Positions 1-7,811 of a stretch of DNA of 64,000 nt are shown here, piece after piece; positions within the stretch are counted from its first letter, which is position 1; every line of letters begins with the position of its first letter. The stretch covers positions 1-64,000 of the forward strand of contig NZ_JAAALO010000005.1 in the NCBI RefSeq assembly GCF_009908295.1. The letters are read 5' to 3'. Both the position numbers and the translations under genes were made by a program. The notes under the pieces are model-generated. The model was given only the letters and a program-made list of their open reading frames with translations. It was not told the DNA's origin and did no database searches. The DNA is from Micromonospora rubida. GTDB taxonomy: Bacteria; Actinomycetota; Actinomycetes; Mycobacteriales; Micromonosporaceae.

Positions 1-456
1 GGGGTCGTCGGCGTGGACGTGCTGCGCCCCGGCCAGCAGGCCCGGCACCAGCGCGATCACCTGCGGATACCGGGCATGCTCGAACATGACCCACGCGTGT
101 TCGACGGTGCGGACCAACCGGTCCGCCGGCAGCAGGACGCGGCGGGCCGACGGCCGACCCAGGGCGATCTCGTACGTCGACAGGGCCTCGCTGATCCGCT
201 CGACGCCCTCGGCCCGCTCGGTCGCAGCGGCGGGTTGGGCGTCCCGGCCGAGCAGCACGGCGGTGTCGATGCGCAGGACGACGGCGATGTCCTGGAGGAT
301 GGACACCTTGTCGAGGGACCGGACTCCCCGCTCGACCTTGTCCACCCAGCTCTTCGACTTGCCGAGCCGGTCGGCGAACACCTGCTGCGACAGCTTCCGC
401 CGCCCCCGCCAGAACGCCACCCGCCGACCGACCGGCAGCAGCTCACCGCTGTCCAC
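1..456 (-). CDS. Helix-turn-helix transcriptional regulator, N-terminal part
   Basis: Probable DNA-binding regulator of the Xre/Cro class. The reading frame begins at GTG 456 and runs off the left edge, so only about 152 residues are visible. Residues about 8-60 form the HTH, with a SQQVFADRLGKSKSWVDKVE-like recognition segment. The rest is helical, as in the actinobacterial Xre proteins with a C-terminal sensor domain. The start is set by a GGAGG seven bases upstream. The first codons overlap the stop of a possible small upstream ORF. Target and ligand cannot be read from the sequence. Confidence 0.8.
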   Translation of the reverse strand, partial: MDSGELLPVGRRVAFWRGRRKLSQQVFADRLGKSKSWVDKVERGVRSLDKVSILQDIAVVLRIDTAVLLGRDAQPAAATERAEGVERISEALSTYEIALGRPSARRVLLPADRLVRTVEHAWVMFEHARYPQVIALVPGLLAGAQHVHADDP

Positions 457-613
457 GCCGCCACCTCCGGTCCGGCACCGCCCGAGTGGTCTCCTCGACC
501 GGTATCCGATCCGCCTCGGCCTGCGCGAGAAGCCGCCGCCTAGCCGCTTCCCGCTCCGCCGCTTCCGCCTGCTCGCTCCGGCTCGGCCCTGGATCGCGCT
601 GTGTACCGCCCAC
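443..613 (-). CDS. Possible small charged protein upstream of the HTH gene
   Basis: An open frame of about 56 codons ends in TGA 445-443, overlapping the first codons of the downstream HTH gene, which suggests translational coupling. The peptide is rich in Arg, Glu and Ala (helix SEQAEAAEREAARRRLLAQA). The same frame stays open upstream of the GTG used here and would add a Cys-containing stretch (CTNLYGDDC), but no ATG or GTG was found there, so the true start may be a TTG near 619 or a rarer codon. No family was recognised. It could be a spurious frame. Confidence 0.3.
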   Translation of the reverse strand: MGGTQRDPGPSRSEQAEAAEREAARRRLLAQAEADRIPVEETTRAVPDRRWRRGQR

Positions 614-791
614 CTGCAACCCCTTCGGGAGGGGCGCGGCGGTGGGCTCTGGGAAGGACCGCCACCGCCGCGCCGACTCAGAGGCGTGGCGGCAGTCGTC
701 CCCGTACAGGTTCGTGCAGCCGCGCCCGTGATCAGGACGCTACGGACAGCACGCACGGTCGCTGGAACACTTACGCACCACTACCGGCCGA

Positions 792-1973
792 CTACTGCAC
801 GGTCATGCCCATCCGCTCACACAGGCCCCGCAGCTCCGCCGAGGTCCCACCCCCGCGCAGCAGCGACCGCGCCGTCTCCCGGGCCGACGTCGACGACCGG
901 GCGTGCTGCGGACCGACCCGTTCCGCAGCGAGCAACATCCGCACCGCGTCCCGGCCCCGACCGACAGCCTCAGCGGCCCGGCCCATGTCGAGCCAGAAAT
1001 ACACCTGCCGCACCGCCGGCAACCCCGCCAGCTCCACACCCGCAGCCGTCCGCATCGCCACCTCCGGACGGCCCGTGTCGAGCTGGAAGGCCATCCGCCA
1101 CAGCGCCACGTTCCGTGGACCCCAGGCAAGATCCCAGCCGTCGGTCTCCCCGGTGTACGCGGCGATCCGCGCCGCCTCGGCAAGGTGCTCCTCGGCGCTC
1201 GCCTGGTCACGCAGGCCAGCAAGGTGATGCGCCCGCGCCAGATGCAGGAAGCCGAGCACATCCAGAGCGCCGTCCGCCCCGCTGCCCGCGAGGTCGGCAC
1301 CCGCCGCGTCACACAACGCCCGCGCCGGCCCGTACGCCCCCGAGTAGGCGGACACCCGGGCCCGGTTGGCCGCAGCCACCCCCGCAGCCACCGCATCGTC
1401 GAGCAGCCCGGCCGCCTCGGCACAGCGTTCCGCCGCGAGCCACGCGTGAGCCGGATAGCTCACGCTGAGCAGGGAACCCATCGCCACGCCGTACACCGGC
1501 ACCATCTCCACCAGCGCCGCGCGCCGGTCGGTCAGACCGTGCAGCGCCGGCACCAGGTCGACGAGCCGACGCAGGGCACCTGCGTAGTCACACCGCCCAT
1601 ACAGGACACGCACGAGCGCGGCCTCCCGGCGCACCTGCTCGACAGTGGCCGACACATCACGCCGAACGCCCATCGGCGTGTCCATCACGACCCGCCACAC
1701 CCGCTCCGCGTCGATCCGAGCAGCGTCGAGCTGCCGATCAGCGGGTGTGTACGGCTGCCCGGTCAGGTCGACCACCGAGCATTCCAAAGCAGCGGCCAAG
1801 TCCACGACCATGTACCGGTCGGTGCGCTGCTGGCCGCGCTCGATACGTGACCAGGACGTGTGGGAAATGCCGGCGCGACTGGCGGCGTACCGGATGCTCC
1901 AACCGCGCAGCTCACGACGATCCCGAATTCGATCACCAATCGACGGATCAGCAGGTATGGGGCGACGAGGCAT
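792..1973 (-). CDS. Xre-family HTH regulator with TPR-like C-terminal domain
   Basis: Predicted cytoplasmic DNA-binding regulator of 393 residues. The N-terminal HTH lies at residues about 10-65 (RDRRELRGWSIRYAASRAGI, then SRIERGQQ). It is followed by roughly 320 residues of alanine-rich helices typical of tetratricopeptide-like sensor domains, as in actinobacterial regulators that respond to peptides or small ligands. ATG 1973 is chosen because it starts at the HTH domain and has GGGAG upstream. The frame is open further upstream, but that part reads like non-coding DNA. The upstream region 2066-2103 carries a repeated motif that may be its operator. Such genes are common in actinobacterial accessory regions. 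Confidence 0.8.
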   Translation of the reverse strand: MPRRPIPADPSIGDRIRDRRELRGWSIRYAASRAGISHTSWSRIERGQQRTDRYMVVDLAAALECSVVDLTGQPYTPADRQLDAARIDAERVWRVVMDTPMGVRRDVSATVEQVRREAALVRVLYGRCDYAGALRRLVDLVPALHGLTDRRAALVEMVPVYGVAMGSLLSVSYPAHAWLAAERCAEAAGLLDDAVAAGVAAANRARVSAYSGAYGPARALCDAAGADLAGSGADGALDVLGFLHLARAHHLAGLRDQASAEEHLAEAARIAAYTGETDGWDLAWGPRNVALWRMAFQLDTGRPEVAMRTAAGVELAGLPAVRQVYFWLDMGRAAEAVGRGRDAVRMLLAAERVGPQHARSSTSARETARSLLRGGGTSAELRGLCERMGMTVQ

Positions 1974-2065
1974 CAGCAGCGCTCCCAGGTAGAGGGCTGG
2001 TTGGCGTCCGTCGACCGCTACCCGACGAGCCGCCAGTTCGGACGGTACACCTGGCCCCCACTCAC

Positions 2066-2103
2066 AGTAGATACTGCTACGCCTACAAGCGGTATTGCTA
2101 CCA
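2066..2103. promoter_or_regulatory. Candidate operator upstream of the Xre gene
   Basis: An AT-richer patch upstream of the regulator contains GTAGATAC and, about 15 bases on, CGGTATTGCTA. It also has two related words, TACTGCTAC and TATTGCTAC. The 11-mer TAGCAATACCG recurs (opposite strand) at 45527-45537, again next to GTAGATAC. This suggests a shared binding site, inferred from pattern only. Confidence 0.3.
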
Positions 2104-2122
2104 AGAGCGTCCCCACCCTCGA

Positions 2123-2265
2123 CCCCTCGCTTGTAGGTTCTGGGCGCTTCGTCCGGGCACGTCCGTACGCGTCTCTGACGTCGGGCGCTGATCCGCAGAC
2201 CGCCGTACTTGGTCCTCCGCATCCGGCTCTGTTGCTGTCACCGCTGCTGTCGACAGCACAGGGCC
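2123..2265. repeat. Long imperfect direct repeat, copy A (block 1)
   Basis: This 143-bp stretch matches 6111-6255 in the same orientation at most positions. Shared words include CTCGCTTGTA, CGTCCGGGCACGTCCG, CTGACGTCGGGCGCTGATCC and TGTTGCTGTCACCG. It ends in a near-palindrome GCTGCTGTCGACAGCA. Together with blocks 2 and 3 (2817-2958), it brackets a segment holding two small genes, an interrupted gene and the IS21 element. It resembles the DNA found next to integrase genes of actinobacterial integrative elements. Confidence 0.7.
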
Positions 2266-2487
2266 GACTGCTTCAGCGTGAAAGAATGATCAGCCGTCGA
2301 TGAGCTGGGCGAGTGGCCGGAGTGAGCTGCCGGAACAGTCCGCCATCGTCCGTGGCCATCCGGCGTCGGCCGCCCCGGTCGTCCCCCAGTTGATCACCCA
2401 GCCCGGGGCCAGTGTCTCGTGCCCCTGTATGCCCCGGACAGCCGCGTGCCGACCAAGGGTGATCGACCTGGCAGGATCAGACGGGTG

Positions 2488-2802
2488 ATGAGTTCCGCCA
2501 AGCTGCTGCGCTGCGAGGCGATCGCATGGGTCAACGAAGACTGGCCGGGGTGGGTCCGTGTGCGCCTGGTCGACGCGGACGGACGAACGTGGTTCTTCGT
2601 CGACAAGGTCCCGATCTTCTTCGGGGAAGATGACATCTCTTTTGGCGCTTCTCTCCCCCGACCGGCGTTCGTGAGGTGCTATGTCATCGGTCAGCAGGAG
2701 GACCAGATCCTCGTCGTTAGCACTGTGCCGGACCACGCGGAAGCTGAGGACGGAACCACCCAGTTCCGGGTCCGGCCCAACGAACTTGGGCGGCGAGCGT
2801 AA
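2488..2802 (+). CDS. Hypothetical protein, 104 aa
   Basis: Small soluble protein with no recognised domain. The sequence alternates hydrophobic and charged residues (AIAWVNEDWPGWVRVRLVDA, later YVIGQQEDQILVV), compatible with a small beta-rich fold of about 104 residues. The start could be ATG 2488 or the adjacent GTG 2485. There is no strong ribosome binding site. It lies between block 1 and block 2 of repeat copy A, so it is probably cargo or a late insertion in the accessory region. Its stop codon abuts the palindrome at 2801. No function assigned. Confidence 0.6.
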   Translation: MSSAKLLRCEAIAWVNEDWPGWVRVRLVDADGRTWFFVDKVPIFFGEDDISFGASLPRPAFVRCYVIGQQEDQILVVSTVPDHAEAEDGTTQFRVRPNELGRRA

Positions 2803-2958
2803 GCTGATCAGCTTGAACTGTCAGCTTGGGAATCGCGTTGATCTACACGCGGCGTAGCGACATTCTGAGGTCAGGCGGCACGCAGCGTGTCTGTCTCGCC
2901 AGTCGGGCGTCCCTCGCTGCCCCATATTGACCGCTGCTTCGGGCACGCTACGGGCACG
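2801..2958. repeat. Att-like repeat blocks 2 and 3, copy A
   Basis: The segment starts with the perfect 14-bp palindrome AAGCTGATCAGCTT (2801-2814). Block 2, ACTGTCAGCTTGGGAATCG, is at 2817-2835. Block 3 at 2927-2958 contains two CGGGCACG words about ten bases apart. The same blocks occur in the same order at 6274-6292 and 6386-6417. Paired CGTGCCCG words downstream of integrase genes are typical of arm-type sites. That reading is an inference. Confidence 0.6.
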
Positions 2959-2984
2959 GTCATCTGACGTCGAGGAGGGTCGTC

Positions 2985-3320
2985 ATGGCGTTGGTCAAGA
3001 AAGGCTCTCGGCTCATCACGGTTGATGGGGTCACCTACAGGTGGCGAGTGCGGGCCAGACCAACCTATGCCCAAGCGCTTTGTGAACAACCGCTCGCTGT
3101 CGCTGTAGAACAGGTCGACTGCAAGGGCAGGGTGTTGCTGGTCAGCATGCCTCAGGACCATCCAAGCAACTGGATTGGCGGGTCGGCAGTGCCCGTTCTC
3201 CCGTCGGCGGTCGCTGAGATCGTCCGGAAGGCATTGGCCGACGGATGGCAACCTACCCAGCCAGGCAGGGCCTTCCGCATGGCTGCGCCCGACCAGCTGC
3301 CAGAGCTGCCGACTCCTTGA
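2985..3320 (+). CDS. Hypothetical protein, 111 aa
   Basis: Small protein of unknown role starting at ATG 2985, with a strong AGGAGG nine to ten bases upstream. The N-terminus is basic (MALVKKGSRLITVDGVTYRW), followed by a beta-rich segment (PLAVAVEQV, GRVLLVSMP) and a helical C-terminal half. The pattern resembles small conserved proteins scattered through actinobacterial accessory DNA, but I do not recognise a family. The overlapping antisense frame is longer but lacks protein-like composition. It begins 26 bp after repeat block 3. Confidence 0.65.
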   Translation: MALVKKGSRLITVDGVTYRWRVRARPTYAQALCEQPLAVAVEQVDCKGRVLLVSMPQDHPSNWIGGSAVPVLPSAVAEIVRKALADGWQPTQPGRAFRMAAPDQLPELPTP

Positions 3321-3924
3321 CCCCCAGTCAACGATCACAGTCCCTCGATCTGCACCTACGTAGCCGCTGAACTGCTGAAACAGTCCACCGGTATCTACGG
3401 TTGTCCAGGAAAGTGCATCCCCGTTGTCACTCACTTCGTCACTCGGTCACTCGTTCCGCGCTGAACCTCGGCCAAGGTGTCGGTACCGCGCCGAATCTGG
3501 TGCAACCGGCGAGATCCGTCAGGCGGATCAAGCGGGAACCGTCCCGTAGTGATCCGCCTATCGATCGCTACGACATCGGCCGAAGAGCAGAGCACGTACC
3601 CAGGCGTTGAGCCGGAGGAGACGGCAACGTAGAGCAGCCGGTCCTGATGGCGTGCAGGTAGTCCCGCAAATGAGATCATTGCCGCGCGGTGTTCTGGTCC
3701 GGCGTGGTCCAAGACCAGCGGTCGGTACGAGGAGCGGAGTTGGACGGCTAAGACGCCGCGAAAATATACGGCCACATCTTCCTGGTCGTCCATCCCCGCC
3801 CAAGATCGGATGACTAGGCGAGAGTGGCCTACGTTGTAGGTCCACGGCCGGAAGTTGTCAACGCCGCCTCAAACGGGACCACCGTGGTCCGGCTGAAACT
3901 GGACCACCTCGGTTTGGTTGATCT

Positions 3925-4713
3925 TTAGTCGTTGGTCTTGTTGGCTGCGGGGACGCGGCCGAGGTCGCGGTCTTTGAGTCGGTAGCTGTCGCCCTTCATC
4001 GAGATGACCTCGGCGTGGTGGACGAGGCGGTCGATCATGGCTGCGGCGACGACGTCGTCGCCGAACACTTCGCCCCAGCGGCCGAAGGGCTTGTTGCTGG
4101 TGACGATCAGTGAGGCTCGTTCGTAGCGGTTGGAGACGAGCTGGAAGAACAGGTTCGCGGCTTCGGCTTCGAAGGGGATGTAGCCGACCTCGTCGACGAT
4201 CAGCAGCGGGATCCGGCCGAGCTTGACCAGTTCGTCTTGCAGGCGGCCGGTGTGGTGGGCGTCAGCGAGGCGGGACACCCACTGGGCTGCGGTGGCGAAC
4301 GCGACCCGGTGTCCGGCCTGGCAGGCCCGGATCCCGAGTCCGATGGACAGGTGAGTCTTGCCAGTGCCGGGCGGGCCCAAGAAGACGACGTTCTCCTTCG
4401 ACGCCACGAAGTCGAGGGTGCCGAGGTGGGCGATCGTCTCCCGCTTCAATGAGCGTTGGTGGTCGTAGTCGAACTCCTCAAGGCTCTTGCGGGCTGGGAA
4501 CCTCGCGGCCCGGATGCGTCCGTCACCGCCGTGGGCCTCGCGGGCGGCGACTTCGCGTTGCAGGCAGGCGGCGAGGAACTCTTCATGCGTCCACGATTCC
4601 GCCCTGGCCCGCTCCGCCAACCTTTCCACCGACGCGGCCAGGGACGGCGCCTTCAGCGCGCGGGTGAGGAACGCGATCTCCGACGCGACGTTGCGGCTGG
4701 TCTTCGCGGCCAT
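3925..4713 (-). CDS. istB: IS21-like element helper ATPase IstB
   Basis: AAA+ ATPase that assembles on DNA and stimulates the IstA transposase. It has 262 residues from ATG 4713, or 263 from GTG 4716. An N-terminal helical region recognises DNA or partner. Walker A is GPPGTGKT, Walker B is LLIVDEVGY, and there is a sensor-1-like IVTSNKP and a C-terminal arginine-rich tail. The start overlaps the istA stop as TGATG, so translation is probably coupled. Length and motifs are normal for the family. No damage seen. Confidence 0.95.
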   Translation of the reverse strand: MAAKTSRNVASEIAFLTRALKAPSLAASVERLAERARAESWTHEEFLAACLQREVAAREAHGGDGRIRAARFPARKSLEEFDYDHQRSLKRETIAHLGTLDFVASKENVVFLGPPGTGKTHLSIGLGIRACQAGHRVAFATAAQWVSRLADAHHTGRLQDELVKLGRIPLLIVDEVGYIPFEAEAANLFFQLVSNRYERASLIVTSNKPFGRWGEVFGDDVVAAAMIDRLVHHAEVISMKGDSYRLKDRDLGRVPAANKTND

Positions 4714-5984
4714 CACGCAGCCACCTCGTCCAGGCCGAACATGCGGTCGTAATCGGCCAGCCGGCGATGCTCCACCTCGGTCGTGACTGCCGGTGCTGGC
4801 GCCTGCCGGGCCGCTGTCCGCAGATCGGCGGCGGCCTGGCGGTGAGCCAGATCGGTGATGCTCTGATGCTTAGCCCAGCATCGGTCATGCCGGGCGACGA
4901 GACGGCCCTGGCAGAACACCTGCACCCGGTCGGCGTCGGCAACGATGTCCACTCGTCGGCCCACCGCCGCCGGGTGCACCGAGTAATCGTTGCTGTCCAA
5001 CCGGACGTAATGATCACGAGGTAACCGTGTGGTCTGTCGCCAGCCAACCACCGGCGCGACCGGCGGCAGCGACAGCATCGCCTGCCGGTCGGCGTCCCAC
5101 CGGTCCACCGGGCGGCAGCCCAACATCCGGTGCTGGCGGTTGTTCGCCCGCACCAACCACGCAGCGAGTTGGGCATTGAAGTCCTGCGGCGAGGCGAACC
5201 GGCGGCCGGGCAGGAACGAGGTCTCCAGATAGCCGTTGGCCCGCTCGACCAAGCCCTTGGCCTCCGGGTCCGCCGGCCGGCACTGGATCACCTTGATGCC
5301 GAGGGTGCCACGGAAGGCGTTCATCGCCTCGGTCAGCTGAGGCCTGCCGGCCCGCCACTGCCCGACGGCGGACTCGTTGTCCCAGACCAGGGCCCTGGGC
5401 GTCCGGTCCCACCCCGAGATCAGCGTCCAGTGCCCGCCCAGCAGGTCCGCTGACTGCCGGGACGGGATCATCACCGCCGACAACCACCGCGAATACCCCG
5501 ACACCATCACCAGCACCGGAGGCCTGCCGACCTGCCCGAAGCCCAGCGACACGTCCGCCGGCGGGAACCACAGATCACACTGCGCCAGCTCACCCGGTAG
5601 ATAGTCCGTGCGCTGTGCCGGATCCGGGCGCCGGAACAACGGCCGCAACTGCTGCACCCGATCACAGAACACCGTCTTGCCTCGGGTCCATCCGACCCGC
5701 TCCATGATCACCGTCGAGGGCATGTCCGGGAACTCCGCCAACAACGCCCGAATCTGCGGCTCGACCGCGTCCACGATCGAGCCCTTCGCCGCCCGCTGAT
5801 AGCGCGGCGGCCCATGACTGGCCAAGGCCTTCTTCACGGTGTTGCGAGACATCCTCAACCGCCGTGCGATGGCCTGGATCGCCATGCCCTCCGACCGCCG
5901 CAGCCGCCGGATCTCCGCCCAGTCCTCCACGCTCAGCACCTCCCGATGCTTCAGGAGGTGGTCCCGATTCAGCCGGAACCACAT
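4713..5984 (-). CDS. istA: IS21 family transposase IstA
   Basis: DDE transposase. The N-terminal HTH (EIRRLRRSEGMAIQAIARRL then MSRNTVKKAL) is followed by an integrase catalytic core of the DDE class (QCDLWFPP with the first Asp, later LVWDNESAVGQW with the second, and EAKGLVERANGYLE with the Glu). A C-terminal domain follows. 423 residues are counted from ATG 5984. The family usually begins near LSVEDWAE, so GTG 5933, which has GGGAGG eight bases upstream, is a likely true start. The ATG frame runs almost into the terminal repeat. Intact. Confidence 0.93.
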   Translation of the reverse strand: MWFRLNRDHLLKHREVLSVEDWAEIRRLRRSEGMAIQAIARRLRMSRNTVKKALASHGPPRYQRAAKGSIVDAVEPQIRALLAEFPDMPSTVIMERVGWTRGKTVFCDRVQQLRPLFRRPDPAQRTDYLPGELAQCDLWFPPADVSLGFGQVGRPPVLVMVSGYSRWLSAVMIPSRQSADLLGGHWTLISGWDRTPRALVWDNESAVGQWRAGRPQLTEAMNAFRGTLGIKVIQCRPADPEAKGLVERANGYLETSFLPGRRFASPQDFNAQLAAWLVRANNRQHRMLGCRPVDRWDADRQAMLSLPPVAPVVGWRQTTRLPRDHYVRLDSNDYSVHPAAVGRRVDIVADADRVQVFCQGRLVARHDRCWAKHQSITDLAHRQAAADLRTAARQAPAPAVTTEVEHRRLADYDRMFGLDEVAA

Positions 5985-6110
5985 GGTCAGTTTTCAGGCG
6001 GAGCCGACAGAAGTACCGGTTAAGCACGATCGGCAGCACGCCTCCAAGGTTACGGCGTCCTGGTCCTGGTCCTCGCCGACGATGTGCCGAAGTAGCTCAC
6101 CCAGCAGCGG

Positions 6111-6417
6111 ACCTCTCGCTTGTAAGTTCTGGGCGCTCCGTCCGGGCACGTCCGCGCACGGCTCTGACGTCGGGCGCTGATCCGCAGCCCTCCGCACCCG
6201 CCTCTCCGTGTCTGGCCCTGTTGCTGTCACCGTTGCTGTCGACAGCAACAGGGCCACCGGCATCCCGGGACGGACTGTCAGCTTGGGAATCGTCTTGATC
6301 GGCACCGTTAGGGGCTGAATGACCAGGAGCGCCGCTACGGCGCGGTCGTTGGGCGGCCCCTTCGGTGCACCTCCTCGGACTGATGTTGACCGCTGCATCG
6401 GGCACGGATCGGGCACG
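6111..6417. repeat. Att-like multi-block repeat, copy B
   Basis: Second copy of the arrangement seen at 2123-2958, here compact: block 1 at 6111-6255, block 2 at 6274-6292 and block 3 at 6386-6417. Block 1 ends in the perfect 18-bp palindrome GTTGCTGTCGACAGCAAC. Block 3 carries TCGGGCACGGATCGGGCACG, a near-tandem 10-bp repeat. The compact order suggests this is closer to the ancestral form and that copy A was opened by an insertion. No credible gene is visible here. Confidence 0.65.
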
Positions 6418-6419
6418 CC

Positions 6420-6743
6420 TTCTATCCTCTGGCTCGCGCCCAGCGGGCGTGGGTAGAGTTAGGTGCTCCCCTCAACAGGTGCAACCGGGGCACCCGAGGC
6501 GTAAGCCGAACCGGTGGGAGTAAGAGGCGGCGTGGGGAGATCCGCACGCGTGGCACGCGACCGGTGCCCTGTAGACGCCACCGGACCCGGCACTCTTCAA
6601 GGTTCTTCGTCCCGAAGGAACGATCGCTGCCCAACAAGCTGCGAGCACTTGGCCCTGAGCTGCCCAGACGGTCCGTCAATGTCCGCAGGCGTCCACCATC
6701 GGCAGTGTCCGTCGCCACCCAGTTGGTCACCCCGGCGTTCCCT
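6420..6743 (+). other. Gene-free segment with RNA-like hairpins
   Basis: No protein-like frame is present on either strand. The DNA can fold into several hairpins: GGTGCTCCCC pairs with GGGGCACC, GGC-GTAA-GCC makes a GNRA-type tetraloop stem, and GTTCTTCG faces CGAAGGAAC. The run containing GCCGAACCGGTGGGAGTAAG reminds me of domain I of bacterial group II introns. No maturase gene, domain V or exon boundaries were identified. It could be an intron remnant, another structured RNA, or ordinary decayed sequence. Confidence 0.2.
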
Positions 6744-7046
6744 CTACACCAACTCGGTTTCCCAGTCTTCGAATGGCGGCTCGATGATGTAGCTATGGTC
6801 GCAGTAACGGCGCACATATTGGGCTGCCCGGTACATCGCATCGCCAGCGTTGGCAACACTGCCATCGGGCTGCACGTCGAGCACGTTCGTAAAGATCGCG
6901 AAGACCTGTTCGAGCGGTGAACCGAACTCCATGAGGGTGGACCGGTAGTCAATTCCATCGAGAAGCTCGACGTCGAGGGTGCCGTTTGCGATAAAGAACG
7001 CGAAATACCGGCACGCCGATCGCACGTCCTCGGGGAGCTGACTCAT
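6744..7046 (-). CDS. Hypothetical protein, 100 aa (DUF7677-like)
   Basis: Small soluble acidic protein of 100 residues beginning MSQLPEDVRSACRYFAFFIA. The pattern of an N-terminal helix, a central VFAIFTNVLDVQPDG segment and a C-terminal acidic, aromatic tail (EPPFEDWETELV) resembles a small family widespread in actinobacteria that I associate with DUF7677. That assignment is from memory and should be tested. ATG 7046 is chosen over an in-frame start 51 bp upstream because the family begins here. No convincing Shine-Dalgarno sequence is visible. It stands alone in the accessory region. Confidence 0.65.
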   Translation of the reverse strand: MSQLPEDVRSACRYFAFFIANGTLDVELLDGIDYRSTLMEFGSPLEQVFAIFTNVLDVQPDGSVANAGDAMYRAAQYVRRYCDHSYIIEPPFEDWETELV

Positions 7047-7193
7047 GCTGGAATCTTGGCAGACTGGCCAACGCCCCATACGCCTACACCACTGCAACCA
7101 TCCCGTCTACCCTCGACCCGCCCTTTGGGGAGCGGGCCACCGCCCGGCCCGCCACGTCAAGCGGACCTTGACGCACGGACGGACGCTGCCGGA

Positions 7194-7391
7194 TCAGACT
7201 GAGTCGGCTCTCGTGTCACGGACCGCGCCCCCGGCGGGCACCGCCACAGTGGCGCGGTTGACCCAACCTCGACCGGCACGGACCCGGCTCCCGGGGTCTG
7301 AGCTGGCCAACGGCGGCCACCCCTCCCCCTCCCAGGTGAGCGGTTGACCTGACCTGAGCCGCTGTGGAGCCGGCTCCTGGACGACCGGCAT
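7194..7391 (-). CDS. Possible small protein, 65 aa
   Basis: Weak candidate inside an otherwise gene-poor stretch (7047-7811). The frame from ATG 7391 encodes a basic, Pro/Arg-rich peptide (MPVVQEPAPQRLRSGQPLTW and onward) with no recognised domain. Upstream and downstream DNA on both strands shows only shadows of low-complexity GC-rich sequence. I see no other gene, RNA or repeat in this interval. Could be spurious. Confidence 0.25.
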   Translation of the reverse strand: MPVVQEPAPQRLRSGQPLTWEGEGWPPLASSDPGSRVRAGRGWVNRATVAVPAGGAVRDTRADSV

Positions 7392-7811
7392 GCCGCCGCG
7401 CGGACACCGCCCCCATGCTTAGGGCTTGCCGCGCGGACCCGGCGCGCGCCCTCCCTACATCGCGCTGCTCGGGCGCGGCGCGGCCGGCTGCCGCCGACGG
7501 ACCTCCACCCACTCTCTGATTCACCCCGTCTGCGGCGGCCCCTTGGGCTTCCGCTCTCCGCGCCAGCCGCCGGGCGTGTTGCGTGGCCGGAGTCGGAGCG
7601 CCAGCGGGGCAACGGACGCGCGCCCAGGCGGCGGCGCGTGCGACCCGTCAAGGGCCGCCTTGAAGACGTACAGAAAGTTTGAACCACTGCGGTACCAGGC
7701 AACGTGTCCTCCGTCGACTGATGCGCGGCACCCGTCCGCCAACTGATCTGCGACACCTCCGCGCGCTGATCGCGGCATGAGAGTGTGGTGTTAAGAAGTC
7801 CCGTGGGGCGG

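Larger units (their letters stand above)
3856..6009 (-). mobile_element. IS21-family insertion sequence, complete (2154 bp)
   Basis: The element contains istA and istB in overlapping order. Its ends are imperfect inverted repeats starting TGTC: the left end reads TGTCAACGCCGCCTCAAA, and the right end reads TGTCGGCTCCGCCTGAAA on the complementary strand. Both sides are flanked by GAAGT (3851-3855 and 6010-6014), a 5-bp target site duplication. Both genes are intact and the duplication is perfect, so the insertion looks recent. It interrupts the small gene described separately. Confidence 0.92.
3431..6039 (-). pseudogene. Hypothetical gene split by the IS21 element
   Basis: The frame 3793-3431 (120 residues, YFRGVLAVQLRS to RVTK) continues upstream without a stop to the left IS junction. 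If the IS and one copy of the GAAGT target duplication are removed, it joins in frame to codons at 6039-6010. This gives a continuous protein of about 149 residues whose N-terminal part contains LNRYFRPWTYNVGHSRL. GGAGG lies just upstream of GTG 6039, and GTG 6027 is an alternative start. The function is unknown. The gene is disrupted by insertion, although a short product could still start at ATG 3793. Confidence 0.7.

Noticed and set aside
2871..3434. Minus-strand frame of 187 codons
   Set aside because: It overlaps the better-supported gene 2985-3320 with its strong Shine-Dalgarno sequence, and has no protein-like pattern.
7047..7811. Several frames of 60-240 codons on both strands
   Set aside because: Compositional shadows of GC-rich DNA without conserved motifs. 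Only one weak 65-codon candidate was kept.
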